64,000 bases of DNA, taken from NCBI GenBank assembly GCA_963747835.1, contig CAVVGO010000007.1, forward strand, positions 496,001-560,000, given 5' to 3'. The notes beneath the pieces are model-generated. The model ran no database searches, was not told the origin of the DNA, and saw only the letters and a program-made list of their open reading frames with translations. The stretch is from JAJPKK01 sp963747835 (GTDB lineage: Bacteria > Pseudomonadota > Alphaproteobacteria > Rhizobiales > Xanthobacteraceae). How positions within the stretch are numbered: the stretch's first letter is position 1; each line of letters opens with the position of its first letter. The position numbers were made by a program, and so were the translations under genes. Shown piece after piece: positions 35,025 to 43,430 of the stretch.

Positions 35025-36110
35025 TCACCGTAATTTGAGGGTCGACAGTCCGGCAAGGGCGAGCACCACCGCGATGATCCAGAACCGGATCACGATCTGC
35101 GGTTCGGTCCACCCGAGCTGCTCGAAATGGTGATGGATTGGGGCCATCCGGAATACACGCTTGCCGGTGAGCTTGAAGGACGCCACCTGGACGATGACCG
35201 ACACGGCCTCGAGCACGAACAGCCCGCCGATGATTCCGAGCACGATCTCGTGCTTGGTGACCACGGCGACGGTCCCGAGCAGCCCGCCGAGCGCAAGCGA
35301 GCCGGTGTCGCCCATGAAGATCGATGCCGGCGGAGCGTTGAACCACAGGAAGCCCAGGCCCGCCCCCAATATGGCGCCGCACAGCACAGCGAGTTCGCCG
35401 GCGCCGGACACGAAGTTCACCTGCAGGTATTCGGCGAACACCGCGTTGCCGATCGCCCAGGAGATGGCCCCGAAGCTGCCGGCCGCGATCATCACCGGCA
35501 CGATGGCGAGCCCGTCGAGGCCGTCGGTCAGATTTACGGCATTGCCGGCGCCCACCACGATGAATGCCGCAAACGCAACGAAGAACCAGCCAAGATCGAA
35601 GAGGACGTCCTTGAAGAACGGAAACGCCAGAGAGGTTGCGAGCGGCGCGCGGCCGATCACCGCGATCGCGTAGCAAGCGGCTCCCGCAATGGCGAATTCG
35701 ATCAGCAGGCGGACCCGTCCGGAAAATCCCGCATGGGTCTGCTTCGACACCTTGAGGTAATCGTCGTAGAAGCCGATCGCACCGAAGCCGAGCGTCACCC
35801 CGAGCACCACCCAGACATATGCATTGGTCGGGTTCGCCCACAGCACGGTCGAAACCACGAGTCCCGCCAGGATCATCAGCCCGCCCATGGTGGGTGTGCC
35901 CTTCTTGGTGACGAGGTGGGACTGCGGGCCGTCGGTCCGGATCGGCTGGCCCTTGCCCTGTTTCAGACGCAGCTTGGTGATCATGACTGGACCGAACAGG
36001 AACACGAAAATCAGCGCCGTCACGGTTGCACCAACGGCACGGAAGGTGATGTAGCGAAAGACGTTGAGGGCCCCGATGGTGTCGGAAAAGTCGATCAGCC
36101 AATACAACAT
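35025..36110 (-). CDS. mraY: Phospho-MurNAc-pentapeptide transferase MraY
   Basis: 361-aa integral membrane enzyme making lipid I from UDP-MurNAc-pentapeptide and undecaprenyl phosphate. Landmarks are HLVTKKGTPTMGGLMILAG, GAIGFYDDYLKVSKQ (catalytic Asp pair), GNAVNLTDGLDGLA, FLWFNAPPASIFMGDTGSLA, and MAPIHHHFEQLGWTEPQIV. About ten membrane helices are expected. It starts four bases after the murF stop, so the pair is tightly coupled. Confidence 0.97.
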   Translation of the reverse strand: MLYWLIDFSDTIGALNVFRYITFRAVGATVTALIFVFLFGPVMITKLRLKQGKGQPIRTDGPQSHLVTKKGTPTMGGLMILAGLVVSTVLWANPTNAYVWVVLGVTLGFGAIGFYDDYLKVSKQTHAGFSGRVRLLIEFAIAGAACYAIAVIGRAPLATSLAFPFFKDVLFDLGWFFVAFAAFIVVGAGNAVNLTDGLDGLAIVPVMIAAGSFGAISWAIGNAVFAEYLQVNFVSGAGELAVLCGAILGAGLGFLWFNAPPASIFMGDTGSLALGGLLGTVAVVTKHEIVLGIIGGLFVLEAVSVIVQVASFKLTGKRVFRMAPIHHHFEQLGWTEPQIVIRFWIIAVVLALAGLSTLKLR

Positions 36111-36114
36111 GACA

Positions 36115-37557
36115 TCAGCCCTCCGCTCGCGCCGGCTTCGGCGCCACGGTGGTGGAGTAGCGGCGCACTAGCGCCTTGACGAGCGGTCCCATGCGGGAAC
36201 CGGCGGAGGCCTTGATCATGACGGCGTCACCGCCACGGATCGAACCCAGAACTTGCGGCTCCAGCTCGGCAGCGCTGTTCGCATAGCCGCCTCGGAGCGC
36301 CGAGGGAAGCGCCTGCCACAGCGCCCCCATCAGAGGGCCGGCGCAATAAACGAGATCGACCCCTTTGTCGCGGATCGGATCGACGAGTTCGCGGTGGAGT
36401 TCCGGGCCGGCGGGGCCGAGTTCCAGCATGTCGCCAAGCACCGCGATGCGCCGGCCGTCCGGCCCGGTCGCGGCCTGACCGAGCAGCGCCAGAGCGGCGC
36501 GCATGGATGTCGGGTTGGCATTGTAGCTCTCGTCGATGACGAGCGCCGGGCCGGCCGGCAGTTCGAGCGTTATCCGGGTGCCGCGGCCGGCTGCGGGGAC
36601 CTGCTGCGCCAGTGCCAGCGCCGCGTGGGCGAGATCGGCCCCGACAAGACTCGCCGCCGCAAGCACCGCAAGCGAATTCATGACGAGATGACGCCCCGGC
36701 GCGCCGATCTTATAGGTCACCGGCACGCCCAGAATCTTGGCCTCGACGGTGGAGTTGTCCGGCTGCAGGGCGCATTTGAGAAGGCGGGCGTCGGCCCGCG
36801 CGTGTTCGCCGAACGTGACGATGTTGCAAACCCCGGCGGTGCGGGCGGCGCGCCGCAGCCGCGGATAATGGGGATTGTCCCGCGGGATGACGGCGGCGCC
36901 GTCCGGCTCGACGCCTAGAAAAATCTCGGCCTTGGCGTCCGCAATGGCGGCAACGGAGGCAAAAAATTCGAGATGAACCGGCTCGACCGCCGTGACGATC
37001 GCCACGTGGGGACGCACCATGTCCACGAGTGGCGTGATTTCGCCGGCGTGGTTCATGCCGATCTCGAATACGCCGTATCGCGCCTGCTGCGCCATCCGGG
37101 CGAGCGACAGCGGCACGCCCCAATGATTGTTGAACGATGCGGCCGAGGCATGGGTTTCGCCGTCGGACCGCAGCGCGAGCGCCAGCGCCTCTTTGGTGGA
37201 CGTCTTGCCGACCGAGCCGGTCACCGCCACGATCCTGGCCCGCGAGCGCGCCCGGGCGGCGCGCGCGAGATCGCATAACGCCGCGAGCACGTCATCGACC
37301 ACCACGAGCGGTGCGTCGCTGCCAAAATCGTCGCGCCGCTGCCGCGCCACGACCGCGAGTCCGGCGCCCACCTTGAGCGCGGCCGCGACGAAATCATGGC
37401 CGTCGTGAATATCGCCCTTGATGGCGAAGTAGGCATCGCCCGCCGCAACGGTGCGGCTGTCGATCGAAATGCCCGTGATCGCTCGCAGCGACGGCCCGAC
37501 GCGGTCGGCGTGGGTCGCGTCCGCGATGGCGGCGACCGTCCACAGCGGCGCCGTCAT
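36115..37557 (-). CDS. murF: UDP-MurNAc-tripeptide--D-alanyl-D-alanine ligase MurF
   Basis: 480-aa ATP-dependent ligase attaching D-Ala-D-Ala (the product of Ddl, same cluster) to UDP-MurNAc-tripeptide. N-terminal domain: GISIDSRTVAAGDAYFAIKG; P-loop: IVAVTGSVGKTSTKEALALAL; then NNHWGVPLSLARM, FEIGMNHAGEI, and the C-terminal VIDESYNANPTSMRAAL and VLGDMLELG. It overlaps the murE stop by four bases. Confidence 0.96.
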   Translation of the reverse strand: MTAPLWTVAAIADATHADRVGPSLRAITGISIDSRTVAAGDAYFAIKGDIHDGHDFVAAALKVGAGLAVVARQRRDDFGSDAPLVVVDDVLAALCDLARAARARSRARIVAVTGSVGKTSTKEALALALRSDGETHASAASFNNHWGVPLSLARMAQQARYGVFEIGMNHAGEITPLVDMVRPHVAIVTAVEPVHLEFFASVAAIADAKAEIFLGVEPDGAAVIPRDNPHYPRLRRAARTAGVCNIVTFGEHARADARLLKCALQPDNSTVEAKILGVPVTYKIGAPGRHLVMNSLAVLAAASLVGADLAHAALALAQQVPAAGRGTRITLELPAGPALVIDESYNANPTSMRAALALLGQAATGPDGRRIAVLGDMLELGPAGPELHRELVDPIRDKGVDLVYCAGPLMGALWQALPSALRGGYANSAAELEPQVLGSIRGGDAVMIKASAGSRMGPLVKALVRRYSTTVAPKPARAEG

Positions 37558-39023
37558 GGATGCACGCCTGCCGTCGCGGCCGTCGAAAGTGCGCGTGCGA
37601 CCGCCTCGTGATCGCTAAACGGCACCGTGTTCTGGCCGATGATCTGTCCGGTCTCATGACCCTTGCCGGCGATCAGCAGGACATCGCCCGGCTGCAGATC
37701 GGCGACGGCGCGGCGGATCGCCTCGCCGCGGTCACCGATCTCGTCCGCGCCGGGCGACGCGCGCAGGATCGCGGCGCGGATCGCGGAAGGACTCTCGCTG
37801 CGCGGATTATCGTCGGTGACGACGACGCGGTCCGCTTTCTCGGCCGCGATCGCACCCATCAGCGGCCGCTTGCCGGCGTCGCGATCGCCGCCGGCGCCAA
37901 ACACCACGACAAGGCGGCGCCTGACGTAGGGCCGCAATGCGTCGAGCGCCTTCGCCAGCGCATCCGGCTTGTGGGCGTAGTCAACGAAGATGGGCGCCCC
38001 GTCCTTTTCGCCGACGCGTTCGAGCCGGCCCTGGGCGCCGACGAGGCCTTCGAGCGCCACAAACACGGCGTCCGGGTCGCCGCCAGCGGCGATCGCCTGG
38101 CCGGCGGCCACCAGCGCGTTCTCGACCTGGAATGCTCCGACCAGCGGCAGTCGCACCCGATGTCTCCTGCCGTCATGGACGATCGTCAGTATCTGGGAAA
38201 AACGGTCGATGGCGCAGTCGGCGATTTGGATACCCCGCGCCGTGCGCCCGACCTCGATGACGCGCAAGCCGCGCCGACGCGATGCATCCACCACCTCTGT
38301 GGCAAACTCATGGTCGATCTCGATCACCGCCGTACCGTCCGCCGCCACCAGGCGTTCGAACAGGATCATCTTCGCAGCCAGATAGGCCTCCGGCGTGCCG
38401 TGATAGTCGAGATGGTCACGGCTGATATTGGTGAAGCTCGCGACTCCGATCCGCAGGCCGTCGAGCCGATGCTGATCGAGCCCGTGGGAAGAGGCTTCGA
38501 GTGCCAGATGGGTCACGCCCTCGCCGGCAAGGCCGTCGACAATACGATGAAGTTCGACCGGATCGGGCGTGGTAAGGGCGCCATAGATCTCGCGCGCCGG
38601 CGTGACGACCCCGATGGTCCCGATGCTCGCCGCTTGGTATCCGAGCGCGGCCCAGATCTGGCGCGTGAAGGCCGCAACCGACGTCTTGCCGCTGGTACCG
38701 GTGACTGCCGCGATGATGGCGGGCTGGCGGGGATAGAATTTCGCCGCTGCAAGCGCCAGCGCGCGGCGCACATTGGGAACCTCGACAAAGGCGACCTGAT
38801 CGGGGAGCGGCGTCGGCGGCGCCCGCTCCGCCATCACGGCGAGCGCACCTGCGGCAATCGCCTGAGGGAGAAACCCGAGCCCATCCGCCTTGGTGCCCGG
38901 CACAGCGGCGAACAGGAAGCCCGGCTTCACGGCGCGGCTGTCGGCCGAAATGCCGCCGACCGCGAGCGCGTCGAAACGCCGGTCGTACCGGGCATCGCTG
39001 GTCAAGAGATCGCGCAGCAGCAT
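37554..39023 (-). CDS. murE: UDP-MurNAc-Ala-Glu--meso-diaminopimelate ligase MurE
   Basis: 489-aa ATP-dependent ligase that adds the third residue of the stem peptide. N-terminal domain: VGGISADSRAVKPGFLFAAVPG; P-loop: IAAVTGTSGKTSVAAFTRQIW; then ALEASSHGLDQHRLDG and NISRDHLDYHGTPEAY. The DNPR motif in VVTDDNPRSE marks meso-diaminopimelate rather than lysine specificity. Upstream lie 119 bases and then an oxidoreductase gene, where ftsI would normally be adjacent. Confidence 0.96.
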   Translation of the reverse strand: MLLRDLLTSDARYDRRFDALAVGGISADSRAVKPGFLFAAVPGTKADGLGFLPQAIAAGALAVMAERAPPTPLPDQVAFVEVPNVRRALALAAAKFYPRQPAIIAAVTGTSGKTSVAAFTRQIWAALGYQAASIGTIGVVTPAREIYGALTTPDPVELHRIVDGLAGEGVTHLALEASSHGLDQHRLDGLRIGVASFTNISRDHLDYHGTPEAYLAAKMILFERLVAADGTAVIEIDHEFATEVVDASRRRGLRVIEVGRTARGIQIADCAIDRFSQILTIVHDGRRHRVRLPLVGAFQVENALVAAGQAIAAGGDPDAVFVALEGLVGAQGRLERVGEKDGAPIFVDYAHKPDALAKALDALRPYVRRRLVVVFGAGGDRDAGKRPLMGAIAAEKADRVVVTDDNPRSESPSAIRAAILRASPGADEIGDRGEAIRRAVADLQPGDVLLIAGKGHETGQIIGQNTVPFSDHEAVARALSTAATAGVHP

Positions 39024-39142
39024 CGGCGTGACCGAATCCCAAATCGAGGCGGAGGGCCGCCCGTGGTCGGTTTATACCAATTAGCCCCTGCCGCAACCGA
39101 TCTACGCAACGTTGTAAGTTGGAGTTCGACGGTCCCGCCGCG

Positions 39143-40090
39143 TCAAAGGTCCAGCGTAACGCTGACGTGAGCCCGCGAGACGCACGGCATCATGCGATCC
39201 TGCCGACTCGCCAACGGCAGGATCGCATCGCGGTGGATCACCGTGCCGTTGCGATAGCCGCACACGCATGAACCGCACACGCCAAGTTCACAGGACGATG
39301 TCATGACCAGACCGTGCGCCCTCAGTATCTCCAGCAGCGATTGATCGGCCGGCACGTGCAAAATCGTTCCGGTCGAGGCGATCAATGCGTCGAACGGCTC
39401 GGGCTTGTAGTTCTCGTCACGGATCGGCTGGAACACTTCGGTGTGGACGCGTGCTTCCGGCCACCCTGCCGCTGCGGCGGCGGCCATGACGCCATCGAGC
39501 AGACGCTGTGGTCCGCAGACATAGAGATGCTGGCCCTCGTCCGGTGCGCCGATCATTCGCGGATCGAATCGCGGGCCTTCATTCGAAAACCATGTCCGCA
39601 GCCGGTCGGCACAGATCGCACGGAGCTCCGGCAGCAGCGGCGCGGCCTCTGCCGAACGCGCGCAGAGATGAAGCTCAAAATCCGCTCCGTCAGCAGCAAG
39701 CTGCCGCGCCATCGAAACAAGCGGTGTTATCCCAATGCCGCCTGCGACCAGGATGTACCGGCTCGCGTCCTGCACCAGAGGAAAGTTATTTCGCGGCGCC
39801 GAGACATGGGCGATGGTGCCCTCGGCAAGGTTAATGTGCGCCCATAGCGAAGCACCCCGGCCCGCCGGCTCACGTTTGATCGCGATCTGGTAGCAGCTCC
39901 GATCCGTCGGATCGCCGACCAGCGAATATTGGCGCGCGCGGCCGTCAGGAAGCCGCAGATCGGCGTGCGCACCCGGAGTCCAGGCCGGAAGCTCCGGCTT
40001 GCGCGGATGAACGAACGTCAGATGGAGAACATCGGGCGTCGTGTAGCGCGCCCGCGCCACCTGCAGCTTCATGATCAGGCGCGCCGTCAT
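39143..40090 (-). CDS. VanB/phthalate dioxygenase reductase-type NAD(P)H oxidoreductase
   Basis: 315 aa in three domains: a flavin-binding barrel (WTPGAHADLRLPDGRARQYSLVG), an NAD-binding domain (YILVAGGIGITPLVSMARQL; YVCGPQRLLDGV), and a C-terminal plant-type [2Fe-2S] domain with cysteines in SSCELGVCGSCVCGYRNG plus a later Cys. Such reductases pass electrons from NAD(P)H to Rieske oxygenases, for example in vanillate demethylation. No oxygenase component is nearby. The partner may be the MOSC protein encoded four bases upstream, a pairing seen elsewhere as fused MOSC-reductase proteins. Both sit between ftsI and murE, which are usually neighbours. Confidence 0.85.
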   Translation of the reverse strand: MTARLIMKLQVARARYTTPDVLHLTFVHPRKPELPAWTPGAHADLRLPDGRARQYSLVGDPTDRSCYQIAIKREPAGRGASLWAHINLAEGTIAHVSAPRNNFPLVQDASRYILVAGGIGITPLVSMARQLAADGADFELHLCARSAEAAPLLPELRAICADRLRTWFSNEGPRFDPRMIGAPDEGQHLYVCGPQRLLDGVMAAAAAAGWPEARVHTEVFQPIRDENYKPEPFDALIASTGTILHVPADQSLLEILRAHGLVMTSSCELGVCGSCVCGYRNGTVIHRDAILPLASRQDRMMPCVSRAHVSVTLDL

Positions 40091-40094
40091 GGCG

Positions 40095-40676
40095 TCAATT
40101 CAGAAGTTCGATCGCGTTACCCGGACGGATGATTCCGCCGCGCTCGATGCTGCAATTCAGGCCGGAGCGATTGTACAGCGGCAGATAGACCGGGAGGCCC
40201 AGCAGCTCTTCCAGATATTTGCACGGAAAGTTGAGGCGGCCGCCGCGCAAGATGACCTCGCCGACACGGAAGCGCCGCCCGACCAGGTGATTCAACGGCA
40301 CGCCCCGGACCGTCAGGTTGCGGCGATGATCTTCGGGCCGCAAAATGATCGGACCGCCCTGCAACGGAGGATCGTGACGGGCCAACGCGTCGAGCACCTC
40401 CTGTTCGAGCAGCGTCACCTCACGGACGTCGGGTTTGGGCGAGTAGGTGCCGGTTCCGAAATAATAGCGATCGCCTTCGATGCCGCGGCCCGGCACGCAG
40501 CGGGCTTCCTGCAACTCCTCCATCTCGTAGCTCGCCGCCGGCGCAATATGGATATGCAGGAGAGTGCCGCGCCAGCCGGTGGCGCCGCCGGGCGTCGCCA
40601 CCGCAACCGAGCCCGCGAAATGCTCGAAGGCTTCCACCATCCGCGGGGTAAATTGGTCGCGCAACTGTTCGTTCAT
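40095..40676 (-). CDS. MOSC domain protein
   Basis: 193-aa protein with a MOSC domain (molybdenum cofactor sulfurase C-terminal type). Visible are GRGIEGDRYYFGTGTYSP near residue 65, the ENLTV-like DHRRNLTVRGVPLNHLVG, and the conserved Cys in GGRLNFPCKYLEEL, the presumed sulphur carrier or cofactor ligand. MOSC proteins bind molybdenum cofactor, sulphurate it, or reduce N-hydroxylated compounds together with a reductase (mARC/YcbX type). The next gene supplies such a reductase. The start has GGAGGGG well placed. The gene follows a stretch of gene remnants and interrupts the dcw cluster. Confidence 0.85.
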   Translation of the reverse strand: MNEQLRDQFTPRMVEAFEHFAGSVAVATPGGATGWRGTLLHIHIAPAASYEMEELQEARCVPGRGIEGDRYYFGTGTYSPKPDVREVTLLEQEVLDALARHDPPLQGGPIILRPEDHRRNLTVRGVPLNHLVGRRFRVGEVILRGGRLNFPCKYLEELLGLPVYLPLYNRSGLNCSIERGGIIRPGNAIELLN

Positions 40677-40770
40677 ACGACCCCTCCGGGCGTCGGCATC
40701 GACGCGGCGACGTCATGACGTCATAATGGATGTAGTTTCCCCATAATGGAAGTCAAAGCACGGCGCGGCG

Positions 40771-40974
40771 TCATGCCTTGGCGATATCCATCTCGCGCGT
40801 CTCGTGAGCCGCGAGCGTCGCAATGAAGCTGATCAGGCCCAGTCCGATCAGGTAGAGAGAAATCGGCCACGTTGCCCCCGCCCAAGCAAGCAGACCGGTC
40901 GCGATAACGGGCGCGAAACCGCCCGACAGAGCCGCCGCGACCGCGAGACAGACCAGGGTCGGCACCGAAATGCG
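40771..40974 (-). pseudogene. MFS transporter, 3' remnant
   Basis: The last 65 or so codons of a metabolite:H+ symporter-type MFS protein (VCLAVAAALSGGFAPVIATGLL, then a final helix WPISLYLIGLGLISFIATLAA and a charged tail). Everything upstream is missing; the frame runs into unrelated sequence beyond about 40974. It is non-functional. Confidence 0.6.
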
Positions 40975-41026
40975 CGCACCGCTGGCCGTCTTGTCTGAAC
41001 CCGCGCGGGGCATAACGGCGGTGCCG

Positions 41027-41209
41027 GCGGCGATCATTGATGACGTGGTCGTCGCCGGAGGCGGCGATTCTCTCGCGATCGACACCGCGCTGTATTTGAT
41101 CGGGAAAATGTACGGAGTCGATGCCCGCAACGACGTCGCGCGGATCATCGAGTACGACCGCGCGTTCAAAGCCAATGCGGATGCGCTTGGTCTCGTCGCA
41201 CCAAGTTGA
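41027..41209 (+). pseudogene. DJ-1/PfpI-family protein, 3' remnant
   Basis: About 60 codons matching the C-terminal end of DJ-1/PfpI (class I glutamine amidotransferase-like) proteins: IDDVVVAGGGDSLAIDTALYLIGKMYG, then VARIIEYDRAF. The catalytic Cys domain is missing. It lies 52 bases from the MFS remnant and points the other way. Confidence 0.6.
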
Positions 41210-41233
41210 CGGCGTTCCGCAATCGATCGGCTC

Positions 41234-43006
41234 TTACCGCATCTCCTTCACGGTGTCCTTGGCGGAGGCGAGGATCAAGCGGTCGGCCGGCGGCAAGTCG
41301 AAGCGGGGTTCAAGGCCGAGCAGCGGAGCAACCCGCGCGATCACCTTGGCGGCGACCGGCACCGCGTTCCAGCCCGACGTGGCAAATCCGTGGGTCTCGG
41401 CAATCGCTTTGGGCTCGTCGAGCATGATGAGCAGCAGATAGCGTGGATCGTCGGCGGGCAGCACCGCCATGAAATCCGTCATCAGCCGAGTTTTTGAATA
41501 TCGTCCGCCGATCACCTTTTCAGCGGTGCCGGTCTTGCCGCCGACGTAATACCCTTTGACGTCGGCGCGGGTGGCGGTGCCCTTTTCGGCATTAAGCCGC
41601 ATCAGGTATCGCATCGAAACGCTGGTTTCGGGTTTGACGACTCGTTTCGCCACCGCGCGCGCCTCTTCCGGACTGCGCTTGAGGAAGGTCGGTGGAATGA
41701 GATAGCCGCCGTTGAGGAGCGCCGCGACGCCCGAAACAGCCTGCAACGGTGCCACCGACAGGCCATGACCGAACGCGATGGTGACGGTGTTGAGTTCGCC
41801 CCAGTGCTTGGGCACGATCGGTTCCGCGCTTTCGGGCAGTTCGGTGCGCAGCCGGTCGAGCTGGCCGAGCTTGCGCAGGAAGGCCTTGTGGGCCTCGACG
41901 CCGATCGACAGCGCCATCTTGGCGGCGCCGACATTGGACGAATAGGTGAAAATCTCCGGCACTGTGAGCACGCGGTTCTGGGCGTGGTAATCGCTGATGT
42001 TGAAGTTACCGTAGCGCAGCGAGGCGCGCGCATCGAAGCTCGAATTGAGCGTGACCTTGCCGGAATCGAGCGCCATGGCGACGGTCAGCGCCTTGAAGGT
42101 CGAGCCCATCTCATAGACGCCGGTGGTGAGCCGGTTGATCCGGCTGGGCTCGAGCGCCTCGCGCGGATTGTTGGGATTGTAATCCGGCACCGAGACCAGG
42201 GATACGATCTCACCGCTTCGCACGTCGAGGATGACTCCGGCCGCCGCGTCCGCTTTGAACTTGTCGCGCGCCGCGATCAGTTCGTCGCGCAGTGCGTGCT
42301 GGACCCGCAGATCGACCGCGAGCGTTACCGGCTCCTGCTCACGATCGGTCGCGAGGCCGGCACGGTGGAGATCGGCAAGGCCATGGGTGTCGAGCCACTT
42401 CTCGATGCCCGCGATGCCCTGATTGTCGACATTGACGTGGCCGATGATGTGGGAAACCTCGTTGACGTTGGGATAGATGCGCTTGTTCTCGTTGAGGAAG
42501 CCGATCCCCGGAATGCCGAGGCGGTGAACTTCCTGTTGTTGCACCGGGGTAATTTCGCGCTTGAGCCAGGCGAAGCCGCGCCGAGAGCCGAGACGGTCGC
42601 GCACCTCGCGGCTGTCGAGGTCCGGCATCACGCCGGCCAGGAGTTCGGTCGCCTCATCGGGATCGATGATGCGGCGGGGTTCCGCGAACAGCGACGGCGT
42701 CTTGAAATCGGTGGCAAGAATTTCGCCGTTGCGATCGACGATGTCGGGACGCGCGGTCGCGACCGCGTCGGTCGAACCGCCGCGGTGTACCGTGTGGGTG
42801 TCGGGCAGGACCGCATAGAGCACGAGACGAATCGCAATGATGCCGTAGACGACGGCGAAGCCCAGTACCGCGAGGCCGAGCCGTGCCCGCGCCTTACGGG
42901 CCCGATCGACGTCGCGGCCGTAGAGCATCGATTGCATCATGCGGCGATGCCACGGCGCCGCGGCAGGCGAAGCGGGCGATGGCGGTGCGGCTCCGGCGGT
43001 CGTCAT
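41234..43006 (-). CDS. ftsI: Penicillin-binding protein 3 (FtsI)
   Basis: 590-aa bitopic transpeptidase that cross-links septal peptidoglycan, working with FtsW. One N-terminal membrane helix lies near residues 40-60 (LGLAVLGFAVVYGIIAIRLVL). The pedestal domain follows (RPDIVDRNGEILATD). Active-site motifs are SxxK in EMGSTFKALTV, SxN in YSSNVGAAKM and KTG in VGGKTGTAEKV. The ATG at 43006 gives a normal N terminus, four bases after ftsL. Downstream, instead of murE, lie two gene remnants and the MOSC-reductase pair. Confidence 0.95.
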   Translation of the reverse strand: MTTAGAAPPSPASPAAAPWHRRMMQSMLYGRDVDRARKARARLGLAVLGFAVVYGIIAIRLVLYAVLPDTHTVHRGGSTDAVATARPDIVDRNGEILATDFKTPSLFAEPRRIIDPDEATELLAGVMPDLDSREVRDRLGSRRGFAWLKREITPVQQQEVHRLGIPGIGFLNENKRIYPNVNEVSHIIGHVNVDNQGIAGIEKWLDTHGLADLHRAGLATDREQEPVTLAVDLRVQHALRDELIAARDKFKADAAAGVILDVRSGEIVSLVSVPDYNPNNPREALEPSRINRLTTGVYEMGSTFKALTVAMALDSGKVTLNSSFDARASLRYGNFNISDYHAQNRVLTVPEIFTYSSNVGAAKMALSIGVEAHKAFLRKLGQLDRLRTELPESAEPIVPKHWGELNTVTIAFGHGLSVAPLQAVSGVAALLNGGYLIPPTFLKRSPEEARAVAKRVVKPETSVSMRYLMRLNAEKGTATRADVKGYYVGGKTGTAEKVIGGRYSKTRLMTDFMAVLPADDPRYLLLIMLDEPKAIAETHGFATSGWNAVPVAAKVIARVAPLLGLEPRFDLPPADRLILASAKDTVKEMR

Positions 43007-43010
43007 ACGG

Positions 43011-43430
43011 TCACCTTGTTGGGTCCGGCTCCGGCGCGATCGGTGTCGCCTCGATAATGCCGGGACCGGCCGGCTCCGCGGTGCTGCCGGTCGGCAGGTC
43101 CTCCAGGCTGTCCATGATGTTCGCGATCGCGTCCGACGGCGGCGCGGCCGGCGCGGCGGGCCGCTCCGGCAGATGGTCGAAGAACTCGACCTGGGTCGGA
43201 TCCATCGGCTTGAGGGGGAGATGACGCTGGGCGAGCGCCTGGATACGGGCCGGATTGTCGAGCTGCGCCCATTCAGCGCGCAGAACCGCGATGGCGTCAT
43301 GCTCGCGCCTGATCTCGGTGCGGAGTTTGGCGACCCGTTCGGCCTGCACGGTCGATTCGAACTTGATCTTGTAGACGTCGGCGGCGGCGGACACGAGGGC
43401 GGCCACCACGATGAGATGGATGAATCGCAT
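43011..43430 (-). CDS. ftsL: Cell division protein FtsL
   Basis: 139-aa small bitopic protein: a short cytoplasmic start, one membrane helix (FIHLIVVAALVSAAADVYKI), then a coiled-coil periplasmic segment (AERVAKLRTEIRREHDAIAVLRAEW) and a Pro-rich tail. It joins FtsB and FtsQ in activating FtsWI. Its ATG abuts the rsmH stop with no gap, and ftsI follows after four bases. The family is poorly conserved, so the call leans on position and topology. Confidence 0.88.
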   Translation of the reverse strand: MRFIHLIVVAALVSAAADVYKIKFESTVQAERVAKLRTEIRREHDAIAVLRAEWAQLDNPARIQALAQRHLPLKPMDPTQVEFFDHLPERPAAPAAPPSDAIANIMDSLEDLPTGSTAEPAGPGIIEATPIAPEPDPTR

